Shown: piece after piece, positions 11,923-23,011 of the stretch
Layout: every line of letters begins with the position of its first letter
Numbering within the stretch: the first letter of the stretch is position 1
Assembly (NCBI RefSeq): GCF_000003815.2
Contig: NC_049994.1
Coordinates: forward strand, 8,374,645 to 8,438,644
Source of the DNA: Branchiostoma floridae
Lineage: Eukaryota > Chordata > Leptocardii > Amphioxiformes > Branchiostomatidae
Length of the DNA stretch: 64,000 bases
Direction: 5' to 3'
The notes under the pieces: model-generated
Told to the model about the DNA's origin: nothing
The model's database searches: none
Seen by the model: the letters and a program-made list of their open reading frames with translations, nothing else
Position numbers and translations under genes: made by a program

Positions 11923-11975
11923 GATGAAACTTGCCGTGAAACCGATTTTTTCGAACTGCGGTTTCTGCTCGCAGA

Positions 11976-11990
11976 GACTTATAAATAAAT
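11976..11990 (-). promoter_or_regulatory. TATA-like element upstream of the PROKR-like ATG
   Basis: The minus strand reads ATTTATTTATAAGTC about 55-65 nt before the start codon. Transcription starting 25-30 nt downstream would leave a short 5'UTR of roughly 30 nt. Position and composition suggest a core promoter, but AT-rich introns give such matches by chance and an upstream non-coding exon cannot be excluded. Confidence 0.35.
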
Positions 11991-11999
11991 ATTTCTCAG

Positions 12000-13020
12000 C
12001 TCGCCCCCTCTAGCCGGCAATGCGCAACGGTTGACCTGTTGATACGCTACGGAGGCCTCACGCGATAATTTGCGATGCAGGAAATACGTATTCCCACAAA
12101 CATCTATCTCTGACAAAAACACGCGTTTCACTAAAATTTCGTGGTGATGCGATCCGATTTCCTAGGAGCTATCGCTTGCAATGTTGTAACCAGACGGTAG
12201 GCAAATATGGCTAGATACGTACAGCAGAAAGAGAGCGTCCCTCTAGCTAGTTCGACTGTTGCGACGACTGATTAATGGTCTGCAGCTCGCGACGCGGTGG
12301 TACCGATAGCACCGACACCGAGGTGGGACTGTCTGTGTGCGGGGGATGACGGGCAACTTATTGCTAATACTGACGTCTGTAGGCTATTCCATTGTAAAAT
12401 AGGGGGTTCATCGCACCGTTTATAGAACGGCCAATAGGTACTCATCTGAGTAAAGAGGCTTTTGTACCGTGCTCGAGGCAGCTCCTCGAACATGGAACCA
12501 ATTGAGCTTACTAGTACATGTAGTGGGAAGATCATGCAAATACAGTAGAAGCGGCTTAATCGCACGGCCTATTTGCGAGTGAATTTTGTGCAATTATCCG
12601 GCTGTTGCAATAATGCGAAGCTATCTAGGTGGACAGCACCGGTTTTGGGATTTGGGGATTCAGTGCAGTTAATAACAGAAGGGTGCGTTAATCCATTTGA
12701 CTTCTAAGTAACAACGAGTTAACAATAAAAATCCATACGGTAAGGATATTGAGGGACTATTCAGTAATAGTCTGTGTAGAATTGTATAGAAGACCGGGTA
12801 TGAAATTAATATCAAGTGCATCTATCAAAAGTATCTGTAAGTGTTAGAAGTCTATGTCACCGGCTATGAAATATTATTTTGTATGTAGAAGTTGCCCTAT
12901 CATATTGTACTGAACATCACTGTTAAAGAGCATATTTACGTATACAAGGACATAATAATAATAATAATAATATCTGTTGTATTTTTGCCAGCCAGTAGGT
13001 ACCCAATGTGTTGAGCAATG
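12000..13020. other. 5' flank of the receptor gene, no supported gene
   Basis: Candidate regulatory DNA upstream of the receptor gene. An (AATA)n run is at about 12952-12972. No open frame here has a splice-consistent or protein-like sequence. Confidence 0.45.
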
Positions 13021-13024
13021 AGGC

Positions 13025-13145
13025 TGTTTAACGTAGTCGAGGCACCTCCTCGAGCACGGGACCCCCGTTTTACGTCCCTCCCTGAAGACGATTTCGTGGA
13101 AAGCTTCGTGCGGCTACAGAATCCGGTCGACCCTGGTTCGGGGAC
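13025..13145 (-). mobile_element. SINE fragment (shared GGACGT core)
   Basis: The minus strand carries TTCTGTAGCC followed by GGGACGTAAAACGGGGGTCC and GAGGAGGTGCC. It is collinear with the 5S-headed copy at 13.66 kb but has lost most of the head. Confidence 0.55.
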
Positions 13146-13654
13146 AAGATGAAATATCGGTGATATAAACCTTAGCTTGAAGTTTCACGGTTTTCCCTGC
13201 TTTGTGATGAGAATTGGGTGATTGTGTACAGAAAGAAATGAAATTTGAGAAGTTGGGATCGTTATATAAAGATTCTTTCATGTCTCTGTGGCCTTAGTTG
13301 ATGCCTACCCTATTGGTATTGACCTGCGCGTATTGAGTTACTTCGCAAAAGACCAACGCACGCTTTAAAGGTTTTCTACTTTAAAGGTCGCAGCTGCATG
13401 TTATTTTGCAGGCCGATGATTCTGTAGACCACCCTTCTGCTCTCTGATAAACAATATTTTTCGTTATAAAATGTCTATTTTGAGCGATCTGAATTAGATA
13501 TATTCGTGTGTATGCAAGAAGGACTTCTTGATAAAAGGACGAAGATTCAGATGGTTAAAACATCAGAGGGATCACAAATAGAAGTATATATAAAGGGGTT
13601 TCTGTGTGCTGGACTAAACGTTGTTATCCCACTCACACTGAGAGATACGAGTGA

Positions 13655-13800
13655 TGAGGCTGATTGTCGTGCTCGGCGCACCTCTTCGAACACGGGACCC
13701 CCTTTTTAACGTCCCTACCGAAAGACGAACTCGTGAATTCATGGTCGGGCTACAGCATCCAGTCTTCCTTGGCGGTCTCCCATCCAAGTACTGACCAGAC
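13655..13800 (-). mobile_element. 5S-rRNA-derived SINE (SINE3 type), 5'-truncated
   Basis: On the minus strand AGTACTTGGATGGGAGACCG followed by GATGCTGTAG is an almost exact match to the 3' half of animal 5S rRNA, which contains its internal promoter C box. It then continues into the SINE body GGGACGTTAAAAAGGGGGTC and GAAGAGGTGCGCC. The 5' half of the 5S part is missing. Confidence 0.7.
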
Positions 13801-14022
13801 TGCACAAAATTCGGTACCTACCTGCAAATAATACACCAGATGTATTAATACACCAGATGTATTAACCTCAATATTAATATTTCTATGACATTGGTTCTTT
13901 TATGTGTGCTGCAGCAGGGTTTTCAAAAGATGCGTTCTTAAATCAATTGACATTATCTCATGAAAGGAATCACACTGCCCGGTGTGCTTCATAACATGAT
14001 AACACCAATACGTTGGTACGTA

Positions 14023-14387
14023 GGGGTGTGTACCGGTACAGAAGATTCAGGTCCAGGTCCAGAGGATCAGATCCGGACCTGAACCTGGACCTAATTTTTT
14101 ATGAATGAACAAAATAATCTGTTTGGTGGAGTATCCTACATTCACGCAAACAATGCTAACTGCTTCTGTTAACTTAGACCAAGTTTGAGTGTAGAAACTT
14201 GATACAACTAACCCTTAACTCTCCTCCATGTCACTCTTGCTGTTTTCTTGGACCAATAAGCCTCAAAACACCTGAACGCCTGCAGCACTAGTGCTGCTAT
14301 AATCTGTTTATTTTCAAATCGGTCCAACATCCAGTTCACTGAATTTTCCTGGTCCGTTTTTCTCGAGACCGGTACCCACTCCTATCG
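14023..14387. mobile_element. MITE family D (GTACCGG-rich ends)
   Basis: The left end has GTGTACCGGTACAGAAGATT and AGGTCCAGGTCC blocks; the right end has CGGTCCAACATCCAG and GAGACCGGTACCCACTCCTA. Copies at 20.29, 22.56 and 42.55 kb share this layout. Confidence 0.65.
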
Positions 14388-14554
14388 TACATATTCATAT
14401 GGTGACAAGATAAGATAAGGTGATGTTTTGATTGAAAACAGAACAATAAATTAATATCCACGAAGCAGCGTTATGCTGATGTTGTACTCATGAAAGGAGC
14501 GATACAAATATGATGATACAGAAAGTATGGTAGTCCTGTGAAAAGAACTTTTCA

Positions 14555-14760
14555 AGACCTGACTCAGCTTACACTTTTTACAGATGTGCCCTATGTGGCA
14601 GAGAATATAATTATCGTACAGGCCTGTTTGGCCACAGTCGACGCTGTAAGGCCGATATCAATTAGGATTTTACCATGGTCAATACTGACCAAAGGAGGCC
14701 ATATCGTTCTTACGACAACGGACAGTCAAAAGCGTCTGTCAAAGTTCAGAGGTGTTCTTG
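14555..14760 (+). mobile_element. LINE 3'-end fragment with a Cys/His finger
   Basis: One frame reads RCALCGREYNYRTGLFGHSR then RCK and a stop. This resembles the C-terminal zinc knuckle (C..CGR...SR.GL.SH.R.C) that ends ORF2 of many invertebrate LINEs. The following ATGGTCAATACTGACC resembles the 3'UTR seen after that motif. It is a dead fragment. Confidence 0.45.
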
Positions 14761-14961
14761 TTTTCCTGCTGAGCCTTTGTGTTCTTGAGGCAAACATTTA
14801 AAGAAAGATCATCGTTTTGTAACATTGTATACTGAGTATTCTCTTTGTGCCTTAAAATGTTTTCTTTTAAGTATTATATTTTACTTTCCAATGAAGCAAA
14901 CGTAGAAGAATGTATTGCAGGGGTATCGGAGTAACTATCACATTGTTTAGCTTTTTAAGAT

Positions 14962-15109
14962 CATATGCCAAAAAGCAGTTTCTCAAGCAACTGGATATGA
15001 TTTTGAAAAAAAAATGCAGTGGAACGGATGTTGGAGCGATTAGAAAATAAACAGATTATACCAAAATCATATCCAGTTGCTTGAGTAACTGCGTTTTTTG
15101 GCATATCTT
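14962..15109. mobile_element. Short MITE, CAAGCAACTGGATATG family
   Basis: Nearly perfect ends: CTCAAGCAACTGGATATGAT and ATCATATCCAGTTGCTTGAG, with ATATGCCAAAAA outside them. It is a deletion derivative of the element at 1.54 kb; its centre holds a family D-like stretch (AACGGATGTTGGAGCGATTA). Confidence 0.7.
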
Positions 15110-15855
15110 ATTACCTGCATGTCTACTCTTCTTCGACGTAAGATCATGCTAGTTGGTAATTTTATAAACATCACCTTTGTAGATCAGAAGAACCGCCGGA
15201 TGTAAAATCTTAAAATGTTGTTTGCGATGCCATGCCTGGCCTTCGTGAGTGTTTATTGTGTTAAAGAACTGTCAAACTTCTACACCTGCGTCCAAGGATT
15301 CAGTTACCACTTGGGGTTTACTTGGGGATTTGGAAACTTCTTCTGCCAACGTCCCCTCTGGGGTCTAGCATTGATGTCATAGAAAACCAATCTGTGAACA
15401 AACAGAATTTTTTAAATGGTAACCATGGGTAAGATACTGATGCGCAGTATCGTATGATAGTATCCCAAAGCGTGTGCGCTACTCCATTGCAACAAAGAGA
15501 TTTCAATCTCCTTTGAAATCTTAGCTGAACTGAAGATAAAAGTCTTCATCAAAGAAACAAAATGCGGTGTATTGCATTGAAGGACAAACATCTAACCAGA
15601 ACATTCTATATAGCAATACATGGCTGGCTGCGAGAACATGTGTTTTTCAAAGGAGAGCTTGTCTTTGGCGAAATTTCTTTGTCAATGTCACAGAACATCT
15701 TTAGAATCTTTGACATTTTAATCATCGCCGATGCAAAATCCTTGTTCTTTTTCTCAGACAGACATATCAAAGGACAGGCAGGCATTTTAAAGTGGATCCG
15801 AATTACAAAATATTCGGCCAACATGTGCACGCACTGGCTAGTATTTAGAGAGATG

Positions 15856-15897
<42 letters not shown>

Positions 15898-16340
15898 AGA
15901 GAGAGAGAAATAGAGAGAGATATAGTGTTGGTGTTGCCACCTGGCAGAATCTTGGGTTAAACCCAAAGTATAGAGATTCTGTTTGGAGTCTCTGTCGACA
16001 GAGCCTCCTATAAGGAAGCTCGGAATGTTGTAATGGTCTCTCATTTGTAGATTGTAACTTTCAAGTCAATCAGTTGACATAAATCGAAGTTGCCTGTACG
16101 TTGAAGAATATCTTCAGATTTGGAACTCCGATCGGAATCTCTACAGGCAGAATCGGCGATCCTGGTCTAACATTTCTGATTTCAGCTTTTTACAGGACTG
16201 TAATGAGACGATACAAACATGTAGACGATGATCACTGTTATCATAGCAAACATGACAATTCCTTGGAATACCAAATGGATTTGAAGTTCAACAAGTTTGG
16301 GGCATGGAGGGAGTGTGTCTATTGCATCTTGTTTCATATT
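15110..16340. other. No supported gene; (GA)n tract at 15854-15922
   Basis: Two overlapping open frames on opposite strands (15562-15960 and 15606-15830) have no splice support or recognisable domain. The plus-strand one runs into the GA microsatellite. No feature is called apart from the tract. Confidence 0.4.
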
Positions 16341-16341
16341 G

Positions 16342-16560
16342 GACATCCAAATTGTCTTTAGCTCTTTTGTATTCATAGTTGGGGTATAAAAAACAACAAT
16401 TTCTTCCAGATCTCTCCAGTGTCACTGACTTTGACTTTATTCAGTATGCAACATGGGCAATACAAAGTGTCACTGACGAAAGTGGATGCTATCTGATACG
16501 TCTGAATGTTTCCAAAAACAATTTCCAGTTAATGAGTAAGGATTTACGGTGTGTTTCTAT
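16342..16560. mobile_element. Degraded MITE, CAAGCAACTGGATATG family
   Basis: The left half matches the family (AAATTGTCTTTAGC, GGGTATAAAAAAC, TCTTCCAGATC). The right end is eroded to TTTCCAGTTAATGAGTAA. It ends directly at the acceptor of the exon at 16566. Confidence 0.55.
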
Positions 16561-16565
16561 TGTAG

Positions 16566-16755
16566 TTCAGACGCAAGGCACGTCCTGCAACAAGTTATCG
16601 ATGGCGCCAGAAGTAGAGATAGCTGGAGACAGCCGGACTACATCAGAGACTGGCTAGGCATGCCACTTTCAAACCGCACGCAGAGTGTGAAGGACGGGAA
16701 AGGGCGCAAGAAGCTGGTACTGAAGGCAACCATAGTCCCCGGCTCTCAAGAGTAG
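16566..16755 (+). CDS. Unassigned terminal exon, 62 residues
   Basis: A good acceptor (TGTTTCTATTGTAG) precedes an open frame whose first base completes a split codon. It reads SDARHVLQQVIDGARSRDSW, continues with LGMPLSNRTQSVKDGKGRKK and ends VPGSQE, TAG. An AATAAA follows 131 nt after the stop. Composition (charged, few repeats, GC-richer than flanks) is that of a real protein tail. I do not recognise the family, and no upstream exon is visible on the plus strand between 13 and 16 kb, which is mostly repeats. It may be the last exon of a gene with a long intron, or the remnant of one. Confidence 0.4.
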
Positions 16756-16885
16756 AAGGATGCCACTTGGCCGGCGAAGGTGTAAGACTCTGGTCCAAAC
16801 CATGAAACGGTTTTTTGAATGTAAGTCTATCTATAACGGTAGTCAACATTATGTTACAATTTTGAAACCTTATATTCGTACACAA

Positions 16886-16891
16886 AATAAA
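16886..16891 (+). terminator. Poly(A) signal after the 16.6 kb exon
   Basis: A canonical AATAAA 131 nt downstream of the TAG at 16753-16755, consistent with a short 3'UTR ending near 16910. Confidence 0.35.
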
Positions 16892-17244
16892 GCGCTTAAA
16901 AACAAGATTTCTATCAGACTGAGTCCTCTTATCCTTATCAAGTTGAAATGACGCAAAGCCTAAGTCACACATCCAGACCGGAAGTGTGACGTCAGCTAAT
17001 GGTCAAAGGTGCTTGGCAGTCGGTATCGGACCCCGTCTCTGTTGATTGAACGTTGGTGGGCTCTGGTGTAAATGGCCTCTCTCACTCTCTGAGAAAGTGG
17101 AGTAATCCTGTTCGGATTCAAGTATCTAAAAAGCTTGTTGGTAAGCACTTTATTTTGTGGATGGATAAGGTTTCAAAATTGTAACATTATGAAACGGTTT
17201 GACTTATTTTCATACAGATCTCCATTAGTGACTGATTTGTCACT

Positions 17245-17480
17245 ATTTTTCCTGGAGTTCGGGTGATTTGTAGAAAATCCCCAACTCTAGACGGAAGGAT
17301 TTGCACCATCGCACACCGCACCATCGCACGTGCGGTGGGTTCTTTAACGTGTGTGGGGTGTGGCTTTCCCCCAAAACGGGACCTCCATTTAACGTCCTAA
17401 CCTAGGAATGGCCCTGGCCGAATCTAGGTACTCATTTTCACCTGAGTAAATAAAGTGAGGAAAGCCACGCGATTTCACTA
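17245..17480 (-). mobile_element. SINE with shared GGACGTTAAATGG core
   Basis: On the minus strand it contains AGGACGTTAAATGGAGGTCC and CACACGTTAAAGAACCCACC, like the 8.74 kb copy. The tRNA-like head is absent. Confidence 0.6.
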
Positions 17481-17572
17481 GCTCAATGGCTAGCCCCTGA
17501 CCTGTATTACTGCACTAGGGCAGTGAAGCCAGATGTAAATTTAACCTCAACGTTAATGGGCATGACCCTTAC

Positions 17573-17724
17573 TTGACTTGTTTTTCTCAAGCGCACTTGG
17601 CCTTGGTAGCCGTCCAGAAACTTTTCAAACTCCAGCTCATTTGTAGCTAGTGTACCAAAGGTTATACCGCGTGTCTGTTGCTTGAAGTTTTCACGACTCG
17701 TAACTTTAGAGAAAAGTTTTTCAT
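17573..17724 (-). CDS. Possible internal exon of unknown gene
   Basis: Bounded on the minus strand by GTTTTCTCAG acceptor and CAA|GTAAGG donor. The 152-nt interior is open (2 nt plus 50 codons): EKLFSKVTSRENFKQQ, TFGTLATNELEFEKFLDGYQ, GQVRLRKTSQ. The composition is protein-like (charged, balanced). The open frame extends both ways past the putative splice sites (17507-17767, with an ATG), so it could instead be one small ORF. No partner exons were found and I do not recognise the sequence. Confidence 0.25.
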
Positions 17725-18520
17725 CTGAGAAAACTTTATATTGCTCACTGGAAGGTACGCTACACATTGACTTGAGGGCTAGCTTTTGGTTTAAAAGTGA
17801 AAGCTAGTGGGAGAGTAGTATTGCACGTGCAGGAACTAAATGATAAAATCCTATGGTTTGGAATGGTCGTGTTTTAAAACAAAGCGCCATAGAAACGCGT
17901 GTATCGTAAGTTTATTTTTGTCGCTTTGGACATATTCAATTAGCCATAATAGGTATTTAAGTGTTCAAAAATAGCAGTGCCGATCAGTACAATGGGAGGT
18001 CAATATACGCGTTAACTTTCGTTTCAACCAATTGACCTTGTTTAGAGGTCGCAGATGTTATTTCATTCAGACAACGTAACCCCAGACCAGAATAAACATA
18101 AGGCATTGAAGTCACCGTTCTTAACAATAAAGATATTAGTGCAACTCACGTTATTGAAAATTTCAAGTTTTGGGCTAATACCTGAGTCATAGATCTAGTG
18201 CTTTCCAAAATGTTAGAAATGTGCATATATTTTGATTATCGTCTTTATATCGATATAACAAACGGTAGGATCCTATTTCACACAGAATACTGGACACATG
18301 CCTTGCATAAGGGGCTTCTTTTATGTCCAACCACATCGAGGTATTTATAGCTGACTTTGCCTACGGACATACTAACAAGTCCGTTAAAGATGTCAGCTGT
18401 TGCAAGCTCACAACGTATTTCAGATGCAGAGCTTTAGTTTCATCTATAAGCAGTTACAACAAGCTTTGGACGGAATATATTAGGCCAAGGCCTTCAAATG
18501 CAGTGCTTCAGTTTTATCTA

Positions 18521-18768
18521 AAGGTGCGCTCCCACCGCACTTGTGTCAAGCCTGTGTCACTACGGGGTTCGGAAGATACTCAACGAATGTCAGAGATAAA
18601 AATAATAATCTTCTTTCTTTTTGTGTAGTTTGTCGTCTTCTAAGTCATACTTGTACGTATTAGGCAATATCTAAATCATTAAAAAATCGGATAAAATAAC
18701 AAAACAGTGACGCAGTGAACGAACCTCGTAGTGACGCAAGCTTGACACAAGTGCGGTAGGAGCCCACT
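18521..18768. mobile_element. MITE family A
   Basis: The ends AAGGTGCGCTCCCACCGCAC and GTGCGGTAGGAGCCCACT are inverted repeats, with the GTGTCAAGC variant subtermini and the ACGTATTAGGCAATATC core. Confidence 0.7.
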
Positions 18769-18774
18769 AATAAA

Positions 18775-18997
18775 GGAGGTATCTCACTGCACTTGGGGCA
18801 CCGCTGTGGCACTGTTGTGTTATTTTCTCCCACTTTTTATAATCTAGATACTGCGTAATACGTAAAAGTATGACATAGAAGACAGCAAAATACACAAAAC
18901 GTAAGAAAATTCGTTCTTTATCTCTGAAATTCCGTTGAGCATCTTTTGAACCCTGCAGTGCCGCATCGGTGCCCCAAGAGCAGTGAGATACCACCTT
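18775..18997. mobile_element. MITE family A, opposite orientation
   Basis: The ends GAGGTATCTCACTGCACTTG and CAGTGAGATACCACCTT pair. It lies 7 bp from the previous copy, with the core inverted relative to it. Confidence 0.7.
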
Positions 18998-19388
18998 AAA
19001 CGGTTACAACAAGCTGTGGGCGGAATCTATTAGGCTAAGGCCACACGGACTGCCCTATGCTGTGTGTTGTAAATCCCATAATCCGTAAAGCCCTGGACCT
19101 CTAAAGTATTCATTCCAGGATTTCTATTCACAGAGAGCATACTTGAGGTACATTTTGCTTCGGGAAGCAGTTTTTGAAGGACCCGCATATAATTACGTAT
19201 AGATTATTTACCTCGCAGCAACAAGTTACAGTTGAACTCTGAATCACACATGGTCACACTCTGAATCACACAGATCTTAATACCTGAAAAGGACTTTTTT
19301 TGCAACAAATCCTCGGAAACGTTACTGCAAAAATTAATCCAACAACAGGATGTGATTTTTATTTCATTGCTATATGGTCTGCATCTTG

Positions 19389-19716
19389 GCACAGATTCTA
19401 CTTAATAGGTGTGAAATCGTTATACCTTCATTAAGCAACTACGAAATTACTAAAATTGAGCGAAGAATGAAAATGAAAAGGGCATTCTGGCATCAATTGA
19501 GGGGACTATTAGAAAGCTTTGGACATGGAAAAACTTCAAACGTAAATCTTCATAGCACACGGCACAGATTGTATTTAATAGGAGTGAAATCGTGATACCT
19601 TCATTAAGCAACTACGAAATTACTACATGTGAGAGACGAATAAAAATTAAAAGGGCATTCTAACATCACTTGAGGGGACTACTAGAAAGCTTTTGACATT
19701 GGAAAAACGTCCATTT
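19389..19716. repeat. Tandem duplication of about 170 bp
   Basis: 19389-19541 and 19562-19716 share GCACAGATT, CATTAAGCAACTACGAAATT, AAAAGGGCATTCT and GAGGGGACTA blocks. No coding role seen. Confidence 0.65.
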
Positions 19717-20287
19717 CCAGATTTGGGTCACTTCTAATGATTGACGTATATCGGTGGTAATTGGTCCTTCAGCGGCGGTAAGAGCGGCACATACTAAGAT
19801 AATTCCACAAGTGCTGTCAGTAGTGGAAAATATTGGATCTCTAGAATACATTGACGTCATGGCAGATCGTCCAGATCGTCTCCAAGAAAATTTACCCGTG
19901 GGAAGCGGACAGTATCCTTGATATGGGCCGAAACCGCATGGCAAATTGAGGGGTTTTTTTCTCAATTCTATACTTATGACCAAAAAACTACAACCATTGC
20001 AAAAAGTCTGATAATAACATTAACATTGTACAGCAGCCCTATACGGAACTATATATGATACCATTAACAATAATGGAGACTGTTTTGGCTCATGGATGAG
20101 TGCTTGTAGATTAGAACAGATGTGCGAACTGATTGTGAGTTCACTTGACATGAAAGTAATAAGACCATCACTGGGATTTGCAGAGGCATTTTATCCTGCT
20201 GCCAGGTTAATTTGAATCACTTCACTGGGATTGCTGTATTACGTATTTCATCTAATATCCATGACCCTATTGTGTCAGGTATAATCA

Positions 20288-20727
20288 CTACTAGGGCTGG
20301 TTATCGGTACAGCGTACCGGTACAAAACCGGTTTTTCTTCTTGGACCGGTCCAGAAAAACCGGACCTGAAATAATTAGGTGGACCGGATGTTGGACCGAT
20401 TAGAAAATTAACATATTATTTCATCAGGCATTCACACGTTTTGACGCATGCAGTTGGAAGAAAATGACAAGAGTGAAGTAGAGTAGAGTTTATAGTCATT
20501 TCTATCAAGGTTTAGAGCCAATCGTACAGGTGCAGTTACAGTTGTAGGATTTTAAAACGCCAGTGTTAGTCTAATACTCGACCAAACAGATTTCTTTGTA
20601 GTGAAATGGACCATTGGTATGAGTCATACTGAATCAGGTCCAGGTTCAGGTCCGGACCTGGACCTTATCCTTTGGACCTGAACCGGACCTGGACCTGAAT
20701 TTTCTGTACCGGTAGCCAGCCCTAATC
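20288..20727. mobile_element. MITE family D
   Basis: The terminal inverted repeats CTAGGGCTGGTTATCGGTAC and GTACCGGTAGCCAGCCCTAA are clear, with internal GGACCGGTCC and AGGTCCGGACCT palindromes. A single copy of the GAAGTAGAGTAGAG monomer lies near 20465; this monomer is amplified in the copy at 42.55 kb. Confidence 0.75.
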
Positions 20728-21104
20728 ACTACTCTACATACTAGCCCTGTTGAAATGGCCAAGGTAATAGAACAATCTATTTTTCCATGAAAAAAACATA
20801 AGTGTACGTGAAACGTTCTTGTTGGCATTGGCTATACTGATTTAAAACAAAAAGATATAGCTCTTTTGTGGCATTTTACATGGTTTTAAAAAGGAACACT
20901 ATCTTGTTGAACAGCAACAAGATCTCTTTGGTATCACTGAAAACTATTCGATGCTATCTGAAACGTCTGGATGTTTCCAAAATCATATCCAGTAGCTTGA
21001 ATAACTGGTATGTTGTTTTGGATATCTGACCTTCATGGACTACATTATGAAATACTGACGTCTATTCAGACTCACTTTAACATCTGGAGCTTTAAAAAAT
21101 TCTA

Positions 21105-21490
21105 ATTATTTTTCTGTCTGAGATTTAGATTGAAAACAACTAACCAGTATTACCATATTTTCCAGAAGTAGGCAATAACAATTTTTTAGAAGAGTAGAAA
21201 GTTCGGGACTCTAGATCTGTAAAAATATGAAGCTTTACAAATTTAAATGATTCATTCTGTATGGGATTTAGATTGAAAACAACTTTCCAGTATTACCATA
21301 TTTCCCAGACATATGCAATGACAAGTTTTTAGAAGAGTAGAAAGTTTGGAACCCTGTAAACATCCGAAGCTTTACAAATCTAAATGATTCATTCTGTATG
21401 AGATTTAGATTGAAAACAACTTTCCAGTATTATTATATTTCCCAGACGTATACAATGACAAGTCTTTAGAAAAGTAGAAAGTTTGGAATA
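21105..21490. repeat. Tandem repeat of about 130 bp, three copies
   Basis: The shared block GATTTAGATTGAAAACAACT recurs three times with CCAGTATTACCATATTT and GAAGAGTAGAAAGTT. Divergence is modest. Confidence 0.75.
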
Positions 21491-21724
21491 GAGTCTGTAA
21501 TAGAGTCTGGAATAAGTGACATATGGAGTATAAGAGCACATCTGTTACGTCAGACTAACATCTGTCTTGGCTTGCAACCAAACATACATCAAAGACGTCT
21601 GCGACATATGCTGTCTAGAGAGTTACTTGAGACTCACGACTTATGTACACTTCAGACAATAAGTCCGGTATCAAGTTAATTGAATGAAGGCACTTATTCC
21701 TACCACTGGACGTGACTATATTAC

Positions 21725-21941
21725 TTAAGTTGCACTCTTACTTGCGTCAAGCTTCCGGTGTTCGTTCACTGCGTTACTGTTTTGTTATTTCTTATAATTT
21801 AGATATTGATACGTAAAAGTATGACTTAGAAAACGACAAAATACACAAAAGTAAGAAGATACATACCTCTGTAGTTCCAAGGGTATCTTTCGAACCCTGC
21901 AGTGACGAAAACTTACACGAAAGCAGTGAGAGTGCACCTTA
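21725..21941. mobile_element. MITE family A, diverged
   Basis: The ends TTGCACTCTTACTTGCGTCA and AAAGCAGTGAGAGTGCACCT are recognisable. The core keeps GATACGTAAAAGTATGACTT. Confidence 0.6.
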
Positions 21942-22208
21942 AGGACTTACGCACACTTCAGACAACAAGCCCGGTATCAAGCAAATTGAATCAAAGCACT
22001 TATTTTTACCATAGGACGTGACTGTACTCCTTAATTATGATGGACTGTGCGTAATCAGGGCGCAAGGGAACAACTCCATTTTAACTACATGAAAAGTAAT
22101 CATTTACAGTTAGATCCTTAAGGTTCAGATGCAACGAAGAGCTTAAGTATAGCCCTCACCTTGACTTTAACAGGACGTTGTCTCAGAAGACCCGATTAGT
22201 TGTGCTTT

Positions 22209-22445
22209 AGGCCCCCTTTCCACAAGATGGCGATCGCGATGCGCTCTCACTGCGACCTAAATAGGATATGTGATTTCATTCCATACTTGGTATATCATAC
22301 AAAACAAAAAAGTGTGACCGAGGAGACAACAAAGCACACAAAGAGTAAAAAGATTCGTTTCTTTTCTATACAAATCGTTGAGCGATATGTCAAATTTGAG
22401 GTAGCAGAGAGAGCGCTGCGAGAGCGCCGTCCTAGTGGAAAGGTA
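22209..22445. mobile_element. MITE family B
   Basis: The ends GGCCCCCTTTCCACAAGATG and CGCCGTCCTAGTGGAAAGG with subterminal GCGATCGCGATG. The body carries TTGGTATATCATACAAAACA. Confidence 0.7.
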
Positions 22446-22562
22446 TTAGGTTCTTTGTATACGTATGCAGTAGTACACACCTGCTCTCGTGTGTCATATA
22501 ATACACAAAAACATTATACAAGGCCATGCCACAGCATCACCGAAACGATGGGTGATTATGCC

Positions 22563-23011
22563 TAGGGATGTGCACCGATACATCAAATTCAGGTCTGGTT
22601 CAGATCCAGAGGATCAGGTCCAGGTCTGGACCTAAACCTGGACCTGATTAACGTTAGATATATGAGAGCTTGTGATTGGACGATGCTCAAAACAATGGCC
22701 CATTTCACCACAAAGTAGTCTTTTTTATGTAGTATTCGACTCCCACTGGCCTTTTAAAATCCTACAAGGCTAACTACCTCTGTACGATCGACTGTAAGAC
22801 TTGGTAAAATGACCATAGACTCTATTCTACTTCGCTCTTGTTATTTATTTTCCTCGACTGGTAAGCCCCAAAACGTATGGATGTCTGTACATATAATCTG
22901 TTTATTTTTGCAATAGGTCCAACATCCGGTCCTCCGATTTTTTTTTGCAGGTCCGGTTTTTCTGGACCGGTCCAATGGGAAAAAAACGGCCCAATAACAA
23001 AAAGCCCTACT
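22563..23011. mobile_element. MITE family D, diverged
   Basis: It starts GGGATGTGCACCGATACATC with AGGTCCAGGTCTGGACC and ends GGACCGGTCCAATGGG. The reverse-oriented GAAGTAGA monomer is present once near 22825. Confidence 0.55.

Larger units (their letters stand above)
18451..19045. repeat. Direct repeat flanking two adjacent family A MITEs
   Basis: A 40-bp segment (GTTACAACAAGCT, GGCGGAAT or GACGGAAT, TATTAGGC) occurs at about 18463-18502 and 19005-19044. Between the copies sit two family A MITEs in tandem, so the block looks like a local duplication associated with the insertions. Confidence 0.5.

Noticed and set aside
13740-13800. A genuine 5S rRNA gene
   Set aside because: Only the 3' half is present and it runs directly into a SINE body.
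15562-15960. 132-codon plus-strand frame
   Set aside because: It ends in a GA microsatellite, overlaps an equally long opposite frame and has no recognisable motif or splice support.
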